64,000 bases of DNA from Halomonas sp. ML-15 (GCF_014779595.1 NZ_JACXZT010000001.1:62001-126000), one strand, 5' to 3'. Numbered from the stretch's first letter, positions 26,211 through 35,096 are shown. A program made the numbers and translations. Notes: generated by a model from the letters alone, not told the origin.

Positions 26211-26230
26211 ATTTGTCATCCATGACAAAT
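26211..26230. promoter_or_regulatory. Operator-like perfect palindrome upstream of the TatD-family gene
   Basis: ATTTGTCAT-CC-ATGACAAAT has 9-bp perfect arms and a 2-bp centre, in the 209-bp gap between prfC and the TatD-family gene (start 26303). It is AT-rich in a GC-rich region and has the size of a dimeric repressor site. No second copy was seen in the window. Confidence 0.5.
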
Positions 26231-26302
26231 GAGGTTCGCTTTTGTACGCGCCAAGCGCCGGCCCGTTCCGGCGTTGGCGATCTCTCCAGCACGGTACAAT
26301 CT

Positions 26303-27088
26303 ATGCTAATCGACGCCCACTGCCATCTCGATTTCCCCGACTTCGATAGCGACCGCGAGGCGGTCATCGCCCGGGCCAAGGCTGCGGGCATTGGCGGCTT
26401 CGTGGTGCCGGGCACCACCCGCGCCCGCTGGCCGGACGTGCTGGCGCTGGGGCGTCGCGATGACGTCGCGGTGTGCCTGGGGTTGCACCCCTACTTTATG
26501 GATGAGCACGCCGAAGAGGACCTGGAGGCGCTGGACGCTGAGCTGGTGGCTAACCCTCAGGTGATCGCCGTGGGCGAGTGCGGCATCGACGCGCGCTTCA
26601 GCGATACCTGGGAGGCGCAGTGGCGGCTGTTCGATGCCCAGGTGCGCCTGGCCAAGCGCCATACGCTGCCGCTGGTAATTCACTGCGTACGGGCCAATGA
26701 CCAGTTGGCCAAGCGGCTGCGCCAGCTGGCACCGCCTGCCGGGGGGCTGATCCATGGCTTTGCCGGCTCGCCCGAACAGGCCAAGGCCTTCATTGAGCTC
26801 GGCTTCGTGGTGGGACTAGGCGGTGCGCTCACCCACCTTCGGGCAAAGCGGCTGCAGCGTGCCGTCGCCGCGCTGCCGGATGACGGTTATGTGCTGGAGA
26901 CCGACAGCCCCGACATGCCGCTGGCCGGCCATCAGGGAGAGCGTAACGAGCCGGCACGGGTGGCCGAGGTGTGCCGCCAAGTGGCGGCGCTGCGCGGCCA
27001 GCCCGAGGAGGACGTCGCAGCGGCCAGCACTGCCACCGCACAGCGCTTGTTTGGCGTCGGCATTATCGCCTCAGGCGTCAGCGAATAG
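26303..27088 (+). CDS. TatD-family metal-dependent hydrolase, YjjV type
   Basis: A 261-residue TIM-barrel hydrolase. The metal ligands are in DAHCHLD, GLHP, GECGID, VIHC, GFAGS and ETDSPDMPL. The ending of the barrel (SPDMPLAGHQGERNEPARV) matches E. coli YjjV better than TatD itself. Family members are Mg-dependent deoxyribonucleases or D-aminoacyl-tRNA hydrolases; the YjjV role is unsettled. Its 3' end overlaps the convergent ygfZ gene by 18 bp. Confidence 0.9.
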   Translation: MLIDAHCHLDFPDFDSDREAVIARAKAAGIGGFVVPGTTRARWPDVLALGRRDDVAVCLGLHPYFMDEHAEEDLEALDAELVANPQVIAVGECGIDARFSDTWEAQWRLFDAQVRLAKRHTLPLVIHCVRANDQLAKRLRQLAPPAGGLIHGFAGSPEQAKAFIELGFVVGLGGALTHLRAKRLQRAVAALPDDGYVLETDSPDMPLAGHQGERNEPARVAEVCRQVAALRGQPEEDVAAASTATAQRLFGVGIIASGVSE

Positions 27089-28108
27089 CGCTTCGGGATC
27101 GAGGCGCTCCAGCGGGTAGGGCAGCGGGATGCGGGTACAGGGGTGTCCCGCCACGCTCAGGGGCTCCGCCAGCTCGCGAGTGCTGAGTACCGCCAGCAGC
27201 TCGATATGGCCCTCGCCGTCGTATTCGGCGGCAATCACATCGCCCTGGCGCTTGCCCGCCGCGTCATTCACGGCGTCACCCGCTGGCGGCGGCGTATCGC
27301 CGTCGAATTGCAGGTGCACCAGACGCTTCTTCACCTGGCCACGGAAGTGCGCCCGCGCCACCACTTCCTGACCGGTGTAGCAGCCCTTCTTGAAGCTGAT
27401 ACCGCCCAGCGCTTCCCAGTTGAACATCTGTGGCAGGTAAGCGTCCTGCTGGCCATCATCGACCCACGCCAGGCCTGACCGAATATCCTGCAGGCACCAC
27501 GCGGCGTTGCCTGTCGGTATGGCATTGGCAGCCAGCCGCGCCCAGCGTGGCGACATGGCGTCCTGGGAATCGATCAGCAGCAGCCTCGGGACTGGTCCCG
27601 GATGGCGCAGGACCTGTAGCGTCGATGAGGTCGCTTGCTGCCACGGTTTCGGCGTGGCCAGGCCGGTCTCTGCCTCGACCAGAGATAGGGCAGCGTCACC
27701 CATGACCCCTATCAGTGCCAGATCGTCACGAGCCTCGATGCCGACCTTGTAGAAGGGTGCAAACTTGGCGAGGTGCGCTTGCAGCGGGGCAATCCGCTCG
27801 CTGGGCATTAGCAGCCAAAGCCGCTCAGCGTCGACGCGCAGCAGCTGTGCAGTGGCGAGCATGCGACCCTTGGGGGTACAGAAGGCCGTGAGGGGCGCGA
27901 CCTGGCCGTCGGCGAGCTCCACCTGGGCGCTGGTTTGCCCCTGGAGAAATGTCACCCCGCCCTGGCCGTGAATTTCCAGCACCCCGAGATGCACGAGGGG
28001 CGTGATCATGGCCTGCCCGGGGGGCCGGGGGGGGCTGGTCTGCGCTGCGAACGTGACGCGATGTGAGCCTTGGGGGATAGCGCCTTGATGACGGCTCCAG
28101 TCAAGCAT
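27071..28108 (-). CDS. ygfZ: Folate-binding protein YgfZ (Fe-S cluster repair factor)
   Basis: A 345-residue GcvT-fold protein with the YgfZ signature K-G-C-Y-T-G-Q-E. YgfZ binds tetrahydrofolate and supports assembly or repair of certain Fe-S enzymes such as MiaB. GGAG five bases before the ATG at 28108 supports MLDWSRHQGA as the N-terminus; an upstream in-frame start would add 35 atypical residues. It is convergent with, and overlaps, the TatD-family gene. Confidence 0.92.
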   Translation of the reverse strand: MLDWSRHQGAIPQGSHRVTFAAQTSPPRPPGQAMITPLVHLGVLEIHGQGGVTFLQGQTSAQVELADGQVAPLTAFCTPKGRMLATAQLLRVDAERLWLLMPSERIAPLQAHLAKFAPFYKVGIEARDDLALIGVMGDAALSLVEAETGLATPKPWQQATSSTLQVLRHPGPVPRLLLIDSQDAMSPRWARLAANAIPTGNAAWCLQDIRSGLAWVDDGQQDAYLPQMFNWEALGGISFKKGCYTGQEVVARAHFRGQVKKRLVHLQFDGDTPPPAGDAVNDAAGKRQGDVIAAEYDGEGHIELLAVLSTRELAEPLSVAGHPCTRIPLPYPLERLDPEALFADA

Positions 28109-28261
28109 GACAACTCCGGGTGCGGTAGCGGAACGGGGGGTTTCGGGCATCGCCCATGGTACTCCAATGGGGGCGGTGCGTGGTGTTTCAAGCCAGGCGG
28201 TAGGGTGTGGCACAGCATGCTAGACTGGCAGGCTTATTGTGATGATCGTGGAGGGCGGAGC

Positions 28262-28453
28262 ATGGCGCAGATATCGCTGTCATTCGAGGGTGTCGACGAC
28301 GCCGAACTGATCAACCGCATTACCACCGCGCTGATGATGGTCGATGGGGTGGAGAGCGCCGAAGTCGGTCGCCATGGCGCCGAGGTCGATGGCCGTGTGC
28401 GGCGCGAGGCGTTGATCGAGGCGCTGGCGCCGCTCAAGGTCAAGGTGCGCTGA
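28262..28453 (+). CDS. Small HMA-like ferredoxin-fold protein without CxxC
   Basis: A 63-residue protein, MAQISLSFEGVDDAELINRIT onward, with the beta-alpha-beta-beta-alpha-beta pattern and VDGVESAEVG turn of heavy-metal-associated domains, but with no cysteine, so it cannot bind copper by the usual CxxC. GGAGG precedes the ATG. Its stop overlaps the ATG of the OsmC-family gene (TGATG), implying coupled translation and a joint role. Function unknown. Confidence 0.7.
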   Translation: MAQISLSFEGVDDAELINRITTALMMVDGVESAEVGRHGAEVDGRVRREALIEALAPLKVKVR

Positions 28454-28854
28454 TGGCCATTACCGTGATCAGCCAACAGGCCGGCACGCTTCGGCAGCGG
28501 GTGGAACTCGAGGGCTTCGAGGCCCTCTATGTAGACGCACCTCGGATCGTCGGTGGCGAAGAGAGTGCGCCTGATCCCCACGACTACTTTGATCTGTCAC
28601 TTGGGGCGTGCAAGGCGATCACCGCGCAGATGTATGCCCAGCGCAAGGGCTGGGCCCTGAGCGGCGTCACCGCAGTGGTCAGTCGCGACGAGCGGGATGA
28701 GCGGCGTGGCATCTACCGACTCGAGGTCGCCCTGACCTTTCATGGGGTCAACGACGCCGAGCGGGAGGCGCGGCTCACCGAGATCAGTGACCGCTGCCCC
28801 ATTCATCGTCTGATGACCAGCGCCACGGTCGAGATCACCACGCGCCAGGGCTGA
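28453..28854 (+). CDS. OsmC-family peroxidase-like protein
   Basis: A 133-residue OsmC/Ohr superfamily protein with the two redox cysteines C53 (SLGACKAITAQM) and C115 (ISDRCPIHRL). These proteins reduce organic hydroperoxides or bind related thiols. The catalytic region resembles the YhfA/OsmC branch more than Ohr. It is coupled to the HMA-like gene upstream. A copy of the TTATACCGTTATCTT motif lies 8 nt after the stop. Confidence 0.88.
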   Translation: MAITVISQQAGTLRQRVELEGFEALYVDAPRIVGGEESAPDPHDYFDLSLGACKAITAQMYAQRKGWALSGVTAVVSRDERDERRGIYRLEVALTFHGVNDAEREARLTEISDRCPIHRLMTSATVEITTRQG

Positions 28855-28861
28855 GTCGTAG

Positions 28862-28876
28862 TTATACCGTTATCTT
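28862..28876 (+). repeat. Dispersed intergenic motif TTATACCGTTATCTT, copy 2
   Basis: This copy is identical over 15 nt to that at 14986-15000. It lies between osmC and uvrB, 21-35 nt upstream of the uvrB start. No LexA-type CTG-N10-CAG site is evident there. Confidence 0.7.
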
Positions 28877-28896
28877 ACTGGCAAGAGACTCCGTCC

Positions 28897-30918
28897 ATGC
28901 AAAAACGCTTCGAGCTGCAGTCCAAGTTTCAGCCCGCCGGCGACCAGCCGGTGGCCATCGAGTCGTTGATCAAGGGATTGGACGCGGGACTGACGCACCA
29001 GACGCTGCTCGGCGTCACCGGGTCCGGCAAGACCTTTACCATGGCCAATGTGGTTCAGCGCCTGCAGCGCCCGACCATCGTCATGGCGCCCAACAAGACC
29101 CTGGCGGCCCAGCTCTACGGCGAATTCAAGGGGTTCTTCCCCGACAATGCCGTGGAGTACTTCGTTTCGTACTATGACTACTACCAGCCGGAAGCCTATG
29201 TGCCCTCCTCGGACACCTTTATCGAGAAGGACGCCTCGATCAATGACCACATCGAGCAGATGCGGCTGTCGGCGACCAAGGCATTGCTCGAGCGGCGCGA
29301 TGCGCTGATCGTGGTGTCGGTATCGGCGATCTACGGTCTTGGCGATCCCGAGCAGTATTTGAAGATGCGCTTGCACGTCAATCGTGGCGAGCTTATCGAC
29401 CAGCGCAAGATGCTGCGCCGCCTGGCGGAGCTGCAGTACACCCGCAATGACATGGACTTCCGCCGCGGCACCTATCGCGTGCGTGGTGACGTGATCGATA
29501 TCTTCCCGGCGGATTCAGAAGAGGAAGCGGTGCGCGTCGAGCTGTTCGATGACGAGATCGACTCGATCAGCCTGTTCGATCCGCTCACCGGCGAAGTCCG
29601 TGGCAAGGTGCCACGGATGACCATCTACCCCAAATCGCACTACGTCACGCCACGCCAGACGATTCTCGAGGCCGCCGAGAGCATCAAGGGTGAGCTGGTC
29701 GAGCGCCTCGACTGGCTGCGCAAGCACGATAGACTGGTGGAGGCGCAGCGCCTCGAGCAGCGCACCCTCTACGATATCGAGATGATGTTCGAACTGGGCT
29801 ACTGCAACGGCATCGAGAACTACTCGCGCTACCTCTCCGGGCGCGCTCCGGGCGAGCCGCCGCCGACCTTCTTCGACTACCTGCCGGCGGATGCGCTGCT
29901 GTTTATCGATGAGTCCCATGTCAGCGTTCCCCAGGTCGGCGGTATGTACAAGGGCGACCGCTCGCGCAAGGAGACCTTGGTGGAGTACGGCTTCCGCCTG
30001 CCGTCTGCGCTCGATAACCGTCCGATGAAGTTCGAGGAGTGGGAGCGGATCTCGCCGCAGACGATCTTCGTCTCCGCAACCCCCGGCCCCTACGAGGCCG
30101 AGCATGCCGGCCAGGTGGTGGAGCAGGTGGTGCGGCCCACTGGCCTGGTCGACCCCGAGATCGAGGTGCGTCCGGCCTCGACCCAGGTCGACGACCTGCT
30201 GTCGGAGATCCGCCTGCGCGCCGAGGTCGGCGAGCGCGTATTGGTGACGACCCTGACCAAACGCATGGCCGAAGACCTGACCGAGTATCTCGATGAGCAT
30301 GATGTGCGGGTGCGCTACCTGCACTCCGATATCGATACCGTGGAGCGGGTCGAAATCATCCGCGACCTGCGGCTGGGCAAGTTCGACGTCCTGGTGGGCA
30401 TCAACCTGCTCCGTGAAGGTCTGGATATCCCCGAGGTGTCGCTGGTGGCAATCCTCGATGCCGACAAGGAGGGGTTTCTGCGCAACGAGCGTTCGCTGAT
30501 ACAGACCATGGGACGTGCCGCGCGCAACGCCCACGGCAAGGCGATTCTCTACGGTGATCGGGTCACCGACTCGATGCGCCGCGCTATCGACGAGACCGAC
30601 CGCCGGCGTGCCAAGCAGGTGGCGCACAATCTGCAGCACGGCATCACCCCAACCACCGTGACGCGCTCGGTCGCCGATATTCTCGAGGCGGCCGCGGCGC
30701 CCGGCTCACGCAAGAGCAAAGGGCGCAAGAGCGAGCGCAAGGTGGCCGAGGGGCAGGGCGACTATAGTGTGCCACTCGACGCCGCTGGCCTGACCCGCGA
30801 AATCAGCCGGATCGAGGATGCCATGTTCGAAGCGGCCCAGAACCTGGAGTTCGAGGAGGCAGCCAGGCTGCGCGACCGCTTGCAGGACCACAAGGCGCGC
30901 CTGCTGGCGCTGGGCTGA
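28897..30918 (+). CDS. uvrB: Excinuclease ABC subunit B
   Basis: A 673-residue helicase-like damage-verification subunit of nucleotide excision repair. Visible motifs are Walker [15 protein letters not shown], the beta-hairpin region [20 protein letters not shown], motif II IDESHVS, motif [11 protein letters not shown], and the C-terminal UVR domain ([20 protein letters not shown]) that contacts UvrC. Full length. The nei gene starts 4 nt after the stop, an unusual and suggestive repair-gene pairing. Confidence 0.98.
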   Translation: MQKRFELQSKFQPAGDQPVAIESLIKGLDAGLTHQTLLGVTGSGKTFTMANVVQRLQRPTIVMAPNKTLAAQLYGEFKGFFPDNAVEYFVSYYDYYQPEAYVPSSDTFIEKDASINDHIEQMRLSATKALLERRDALIVVSVSAIYGLGDPEQYLKMRLHVNRGELIDQRKMLRRLAELQYTRNDMDFRRGTYRVRGDVIDIFPADSEEEAVRVELFDDEIDSISLFDPLTGEVRGKVPRMTIYPKSHYVTPRQTILEAAESIKGELVERLDWLRKHDRLVEAQRLEQRTLYDIEMMFELGYCNGIENYSRYLSGRAPGEPPPTFFDYLPADALLFIDESHVSVPQVGGMYKGDRSRKETLVEYGFRLPSALDNRPMKFEEWERISPQTIFVSATPGPYEAEHAGQVVEQVVRPTGLVDPEIEVRPASTQVDDLLSEIRLRAEVGERVLVTTLTKRMAEDLTEYLDEHDVRVRYLHSDIDTVERVEIIRDLRLGKFDVLVGINLLREGLDIPEVSLVAILDADKEGFLRNERSLIQTMGRAARNAHGKAILYGDRVTDSMRRAIDETDRRRAKQVAHNLQHGITPTTVTRSVADILEAAAAPGSRKSKGRKSERKVAEGQGDYSVPLDAAGLTREISRIEDAMFEAAQNLEFEEAARLRDRLQDHKARLLALG

Positions 30919-30922
30919 GTCG

Positions 30923-31741
30923 ATGCCGGAAGGTCCCGAGATCCGGCGCGCCGCTGACCGCCTTGGCAAGTTGCTGATCGGTCGTCCGCTGGTGGCCGTG
31001 TGGTTCGCCTTTCCCGAGCTTGCGCGGCAGGCCGATACGCTGCTGGGGCTGCGTGTTACCGAGGTGGACAGCTGGGGCAAGGCGCTGCTGACGCGTTTTG
31101 AGGACGGCAGGGTGCTCTACTCGCATAACCAGCTCTATGGCCGCTGGATGCTGCATGCCTGGAACAAGCCTCCGTCGACGTCGCGCAGCCTGCGCGCACA
31201 GTTGGCAACCCAGACCCACGCGGCCAGCCTCTACAGTGCCTCGGATATCTCGCTGCATGATGGGCAGACGCTGTCGGAGCATCCTTTCCTGAGCAGGCTA
31301 GGACCTGACCTGCTGACGCATCAGGTGACCCCCGAGGATGTCATGCAGCGGCTGCTGCTGCCGCGTTTCAGACGGCGGGGGCTAGGCGGGCTGCTACTCG
31401 ATCAGCGCTGCTATGCCGGAATTGGTAACTACCTGCGCTCGGAGATGCTGTTTTTCGCTGGTCTACGGCCGCAGCGGCGGCCCGAAAGCCTGACTCCGGG
31501 CGAGCTAGAGCGCATGGCACAGGTCATGGTGGCAACCATGGCCCAGGCCTATCACGAGGCGGGAGTTACCAACCGTCGTGAGTGGCGCCTGACACTACAG
31601 GAGGCGGGACTGCCACGCCGTGTATGGCGACATGCGGTATTTGACCGCGCCGGAGCGCCCTGTCATTGCTGCGGCGCCTTTATAGAGAAAATCAGCGTGG
31701 CGTCGCGGCGGCTCTACCTGTGCCCGCGTTGTCAGCAGTAG
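30923..31741 (+). CDS. nei: Endonuclease VIII (Nei) DNA glycosylase/AP lyase
   Basis: A 272-residue Fpg/Nei protein. MPEGPEIRRAADRL carries the catalytic Pro2 and Glu3 of the Nei branch; the helix-two-turn-helix follows in the middle (CYAGIGNYLRSEMLF), and a C-terminal zinc finger (CHCCG, CPRC) ends it. It excises oxidised pyrimidines. The start 4 nt after uvrB implies co-transcription. Confidence 0.94.
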   Translation: MPEGPEIRRAADRLGKLLIGRPLVAVWFAFPELARQADTLLGLRVTEVDSWGKALLTRFEDGRVLYSHNQLYGRWMLHAWNKPPSTSRSLRAQLATQTHAASLYSASDISLHDGQTLSEHPFLSRLGPDLLTHQVTPEDVMQRLLLPRFRRRGLGGLLLDQRCYAGIGNYLRSEMLFFAGLRPQRRPESLTPGELERMAQVMVATMAQAYHEAGVTNRREWRLTLQEAGLPRRVWRHAVFDRAGAPCHCCGAFIEKISVASRRLYLCPRCQQ

Positions 31742-31763
31742 TAGGCGCTACTTCACTACGAAT

Positions 31764-31777
31764 TTATACCGTTATCT
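31764..31777 (+). repeat. Dispersed intergenic motif TTATACCGTTATCT, copy 3
   Basis: A 14-nt match to the copies at 14986 and 28862; like copy 1 it is preceded by a further T. It lies 22 nt after the nei stop and about 185 nt before the fumarase start. Confidence 0.7.
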
Positions 31778-31851
31778 ATGTTCGGCGTGATGGCGTAGCA
31801 CGGATATTCCGACCTTAGCGTTAGTCGCCTGATCAAGGTCACCAGATAGGG

Positions 31852-31857
31852 TATAAT
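31852..31857 (+). promoter_or_regulatory. -10 box of the fumarase gene promoter
   Basis: A consensus TATAAT about 92 nt upstream of the fumarase ATG. The best -35 at a 17-bp spacing is CTGATC (31829-31834), which is weak, so an activator may be needed. Confidence 0.5.
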
Positions 31858-31948
31858 CCGCGCCGCTTAGAACCGTTCGTCGCCACGGTAACCGTTCCCT
31901 GACCACAGTGCCGTGCGCCTTATGCCATAGCCAAGGAGCTAGCTGCTC

Positions 31949-33454
31949 ATGACCGTGATCCGCCAGGATGACCTTATCCAGAGCGTCGCAGACGCCCTAC
32001 AGTATATTTCCTACTATCATCCCAAGGACTTCATCGACGCCATGCACGGGGCGTATCAGCGTGAGGAGAATCCAGCGGCCAAGGATGCGATTGCCCAGAT
32101 CCTGATCAACTCGCGGATGTGTGCCATGGGGCACCGCCCGATCTGTCAGGATACCGGTATCGTCACGGTGTTTCTGCATGTGGGGATGAACGTGCGCTGG
32201 GAGGCCGATATGAGCCTCGACGACATGGTCAACGAGGGCGTGCGTCGCGCCTACAACCTGCCGGATAACGTCCTACGTGCTTCGGTACTCGCCGATCCGG
32301 ATGGCAAGCGCCAGAATACCGGCGACAATACCCCGGCGATCATTCATCACAAGATCGTGCCTGGCGACACCGTCGAGGTACACGTGGCGGCCAAGGGCGG
32401 CGGCAGTGAGGCAAAGTCGAAGTTTGCCATGCTCAACCCCTCCGACAGCGTGGTCGACTGGGTGATGGAGCAGTTGCCCAAGATGGGGGCCGGCTGGTGC
32501 CCGCCGGGAATGCTCGGCATCGGCATCGGTGGCACCGCCGAGAAGGCCATGGAGATCGCCAAGGAGGCGCTGCTCGATCCTATCGATATCCAGGAGCTGC
32601 AGGCTCGCGGTGCCAGCAACCGTGCCGAAGAGCTGCGCCTGGAGCTGTTCGACAAGGTCAACAAGAGCGGTATCGGCGCCCAGGGCCTAGGTGGCCTCAC
32701 CACGGTGCTGGATATCAAGGTCAAGGACTATCCGACCCATGCTGCCAACAAACCGGTGGCGATCATTCCCAACTGCGCCGCGACACGTCACGCACACTTC
32801 ACACTGGACGGCTCTGGCCCCTCGGCACTGCCCGCCCCCAAACTAGAGGACTGGCCGGAGATCACCCGTGAAGCCGGCGACAACGTCAAGCGTGTCGATC
32901 TCGACACCATCACCCCGGAAGATGTGCAGACCTGGCAGCCCGGTGACACCCTACTGCTCAATGGCAAGCTGCTGACCGGTCGTGATGCCGCTCACAAGCG
33001 TATGACCGACATGATCGCCAAGGGCGAACCACTGCCGGTCGATATGAAAGGTCGCTTTATCTACTACGTCGGCCCGGTAGATCCGGTGCGTGATGAAGTG
33101 GTGGGGCCTGCTGGACCGACGACTGCTACGCGCATGGACAAGTTCACGCGCACCATGCTCGAAGAGACCGGTCTGCTGGGCATGGTCGGCAAGGCCGAGC
33201 GCGGTCCGGCGGCAATCGAGGCGATCCGTGATAACAAGGCCTGCTACCTGATGGCCGTCGGCGGTTCCGCCTATCTGGTGGCTCAAGCCATCAAGGATTC
33301 GCGGGTGGTGGGTTTCGAGGATCTGGGCATGGAAGCCATCTATGAGTTCGAGGTCGAGGACATGCCGGTGACCGTGGCAGTCGATAGCCAGGGCACCTCG
33401 GTCCATCAGACCGGCCCCGCCAAATGGAAGGAGATTATCGCCGAACGCGCCTGA
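31949..33454 (+). CDS. Class I fumarate hydratase (Fe-S, single chain)
   Basis: A 501-residue iron-sulfur fumarase of the FumA/FumB type, interconverting fumarate and malate in the TCA cycle. Cluster cysteines are visible in MCAMGHRPICQDTG and IPNCAATRHAHF; the GCxxx-like alpha part and the C-terminal beta part (MAVGGSAYLVAQAIK) are fused in one chain. AAGGAG precedes the ATG. A perfect 11-bp hairpin follows the stop. Confidence 0.95.
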   Translation: MTVIRQDDLIQSVADALQYISYYHPKDFIDAMHGAYQREENPAAKDAIAQILINSRMCAMGHRPICQDTGIVTVFLHVGMNVRWEADMSLDDMVNEGVRRAYNLPDNVLRASVLADPDGKRQNTGDNTPAIIHHKIVPGDTVEVHVAAKGGGSEAKSKFAMLNPSDSVVDWVMEQLPKMGAGWCPPGMLGIGIGGTAEKAMEIAKEALLDPIDIQELQARGASNRAEELRLELFDKVNKSGIGAQGLGGLTTVLDIKVKDYPTHAANKPVAIIPNCAATRHAHFTLDGSGPSALPAPKLEDWPEITREAGDNVKRVDLDTITPEDVQTWQPGDTLLLNGKLLTGRDAAHKRMTDMIAKGEPLPVDMKGRFIYYVGPVDPVRDEVVGPAGPTTATRMDKFTRTMLEETGLLGMVGKAERGPAAIEAIRDNKACYLMAVGGSAYLVAQAIKDSRVVGFEDLGMEAIYEFEVEDMPVTVAVDSQGTSVHQTGPAKWKEIIAERA

Positions 33455-33464
33455 TTGGCTCGCC

Positions 33465-33489
33465 GCGGCCCCGCCTCTGGCGGGGCCGC
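33465..33489 (+). terminator. Terminator hairpin after the fumarase gene
   Basis: GCGGCCCCGCC and GGCGGGGCCGC form a perfect 11-bp stem with a 3-nt TCT loop, 10 nt after the stop. The T content downstream is low. Confidence 0.65.
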
Positions 33490-33538
33490 ATGGGTTACGG
33501 GTATGATGACAGCCCGATTCACGGATCAGGGAGCGTCC

Positions 33539-34957
33539 ATGACATCCTGGCTGATGGGCCTAGCCATCTTCATGGTGCACCTGCTGGGTGTTCTCTCCGC
33601 GGTGCTGGCACTGATGTCGAGCCGTACCTCCCAGGGCGCGATTGCCTGGATCATTTCTCTGATTACCTTCCCCTATGCCGCCTTGCCTGCCTACTGGATC
33701 TTCGGTCGGCCGCGTTTCTATGGCTATGTCTCTGCTCGCGGTGAGCGCGATACCGTGCTGCGCCGAGTGCTGGCTCGCTATCGAGAGCAGATAGAGCCCT
33801 ACCTGGCGGATGCCAAGATCGGAGAGGTGAGGGCCGTCGAGCAGTTGGCCATGATGCCACTCACCAGCGGTAACCGCGCCGAGCTGCTGATCGACGGGGA
33901 CGCCACCTTCGCTAGCCTGTTCGCCGGCATCGACGCTGCCGAGGAGTACCTGCTAGTCCAGTTCTTTATCGTTCGTAACGACGCCCTGGGCCTGCAGTTC
34001 AAGGATCACCTGGAGCGCGCCGCAGAGCGGGGGGTGCGTGTCTATTTCCTCTACGATGAGATCGGCAGCCGCAAGCTGGGGGAGGGCTACCTCAACGATC
34101 TGCACGATGCCGGCGTGGCGGTGAGTGCCTTCAACTCGTCGCGCGGTGTTCGCCATCGTTTCCAGCTCAATTTCCGCAACCATCGGAAAGTGCTGGTGGT
34201 AGACGGTCATGAAGGGTGGCTCGGCGGCTTCAACGTAGGCGTGGAGTACCTTGGCCAGCATCGCAAGCATGGGCCCTGGCGTGATACCCACCTCAAGCTG
34301 ACCGGCCCCAGCGTGCTGGGTCTCCAGGAGGCCTTCTGGGAAGACTGGCACTGGGCTACCGGCGAGGTCTTGAATCTAAGTTGGACGCCGCAGAGCACCT
34401 GCGACGACTGTCAGAACGTGGTGATCGTGCCGTCGGGCCCCGCCGACCGCCAGGAGACCGCCAGCCTGCTGGTTCAGCAGGCCATTCACAGTGCCAGCGA
34501 GCGGCTATGGGTCACCAGCCCCTATTTCGTGCCCGATCAGGGCGTGCAGGATGCCCTGCGCCTGGCGGCGATGCGCGGTGTGGATGTGCGGGTCATGATT
34601 CCCGAGCGCCCCGACCATTTGCTGGTGTATCTCTCGGCGTTCTCGTTCCTGCCCGACATGCTGCGCGCCGGGGTCAAGGTATACCGCTACCAGCCAGGCT
34701 TCCTGCATCAGAAAGTGATGTTGATCGATGGCCATAGCGCAACGGTAGGCACCATCAATCTCGATAATCGTTCCTTCAGACTCAATTTCGAGATCACTGC
34801 CTACGTGCCGGATCGCCACTTTGCCGCCGAGGTGCGTTTGATGCTCGAGAAGGATTTTGCCGACTGCCGTCGCATCACCTACGACGAACTCAGAGACCGT
34901 GCGCTATGGCGCAAGCTGTTATCGCGGGCGGCCTATCTGCTATCGCCGATTCAGTAG
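33539..34957 (+). CDS. cls: Cardiolipin synthase (ClsA-type, phospholipase D family)
   Basis: A 472-residue membrane enzyme. Two N-terminal transmembrane segments (about 1-23 and 31-50) precede two HKD motifs: HRKVLVVD with GGFNVG, and HQKVMLID with GTINLDNRSF. It condenses two phosphatidylglycerols to cardiolipin. AGGGAG just before the ATG at 33539 sets the start; the longer open frame would begin inside the fumarase terminator. Cardiolipin is a typical osmoadaptive lipid in halophiles. Confidence 0.93.
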   Translation: MTSWLMGLAIFMVHLLGVLSAVLALMSSRTSQGAIAWIISLITFPYAALPAYWIFGRPRFYGYVSARGERDTVLRRVLARYREQIEPYLADAKIGEVRAVEQLAMMPLTSGNRAELLIDGDATFASLFAGIDAAEEYLLVQFFIVRNDALGLQFKDHLERAAERGVRVYFLYDEIGSRKLGEGYLNDLHDAGVAVSAFNSSRGVRHRFQLNFRNHRKVLVVDGHEGWLGGFNVGVEYLGQHRKHGPWRDTHLKLTGPSVLGLQEAFWEDWHWATGEVLNLSWTPQSTCDDCQNVVIVPSGPADRQETASLLVQQAIHSASERLWVTSPYFVPDQGVQDALRLAAMRGVDVRVMIPERPDHLLVYLSAFSFLPDMLRAGVKVYRYQPGFLHQKVMLIDGHSATVGTINLDNRSFRLNFEITAYVPDRHFAAEVRLMLEKDFADCRRITYDELRDRALWRKLLSRAAYLLSPIQ

Positions 34958-34983
34958 GCGTTTGCGTCATCGGGTTACAGCGA

Positions 34984-35004
34984 TTCGACAGCGTATTTGT
35001 CGAA
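34984..35004. promoter_or_regulatory. Palindrome upstream of the HypT-like gene (site 1)
   Basis: TTCGACA-N7-TGTCGAA is a perfect inverted repeat in the 139-bp gap between cls and the LysR-type gene. It could be an autoregulatory LysR site or a weak cls terminator. Confidence 0.4.
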
Positions 35005-35037
35005 CTCCATCATCCACGCTAAAGTGCTGATTTTTCA

Positions 35038-35070
35038 GTTCCGCCTACCTTGCAGGTCGATGTGCGGAAC
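35038..35070. promoter_or_regulatory. Inverted repeat upstream of the HypT-like gene (site 2)
   Basis: GTTCCGC (35038-35044) and GCGGAAC (35064-35070) are exact complements 19 bp apart, ending 26 bp before the GTG start of the regulator gene. The position suits autoregulation or an RNA hairpin in the leader. Confidence 0.35.
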
Positions 35071-35096
35071 GCTGACTGACGAGCAGTGGAGTTGCG

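Noticed and set aside
26274-26300. Promoter TTGGCG/TACAAT just before the YjjV-type gene
   Set aside because: The spacer is only 15 bp and the -10 ends 2 bp before the ATG, so the transcript would begin inside the gene.
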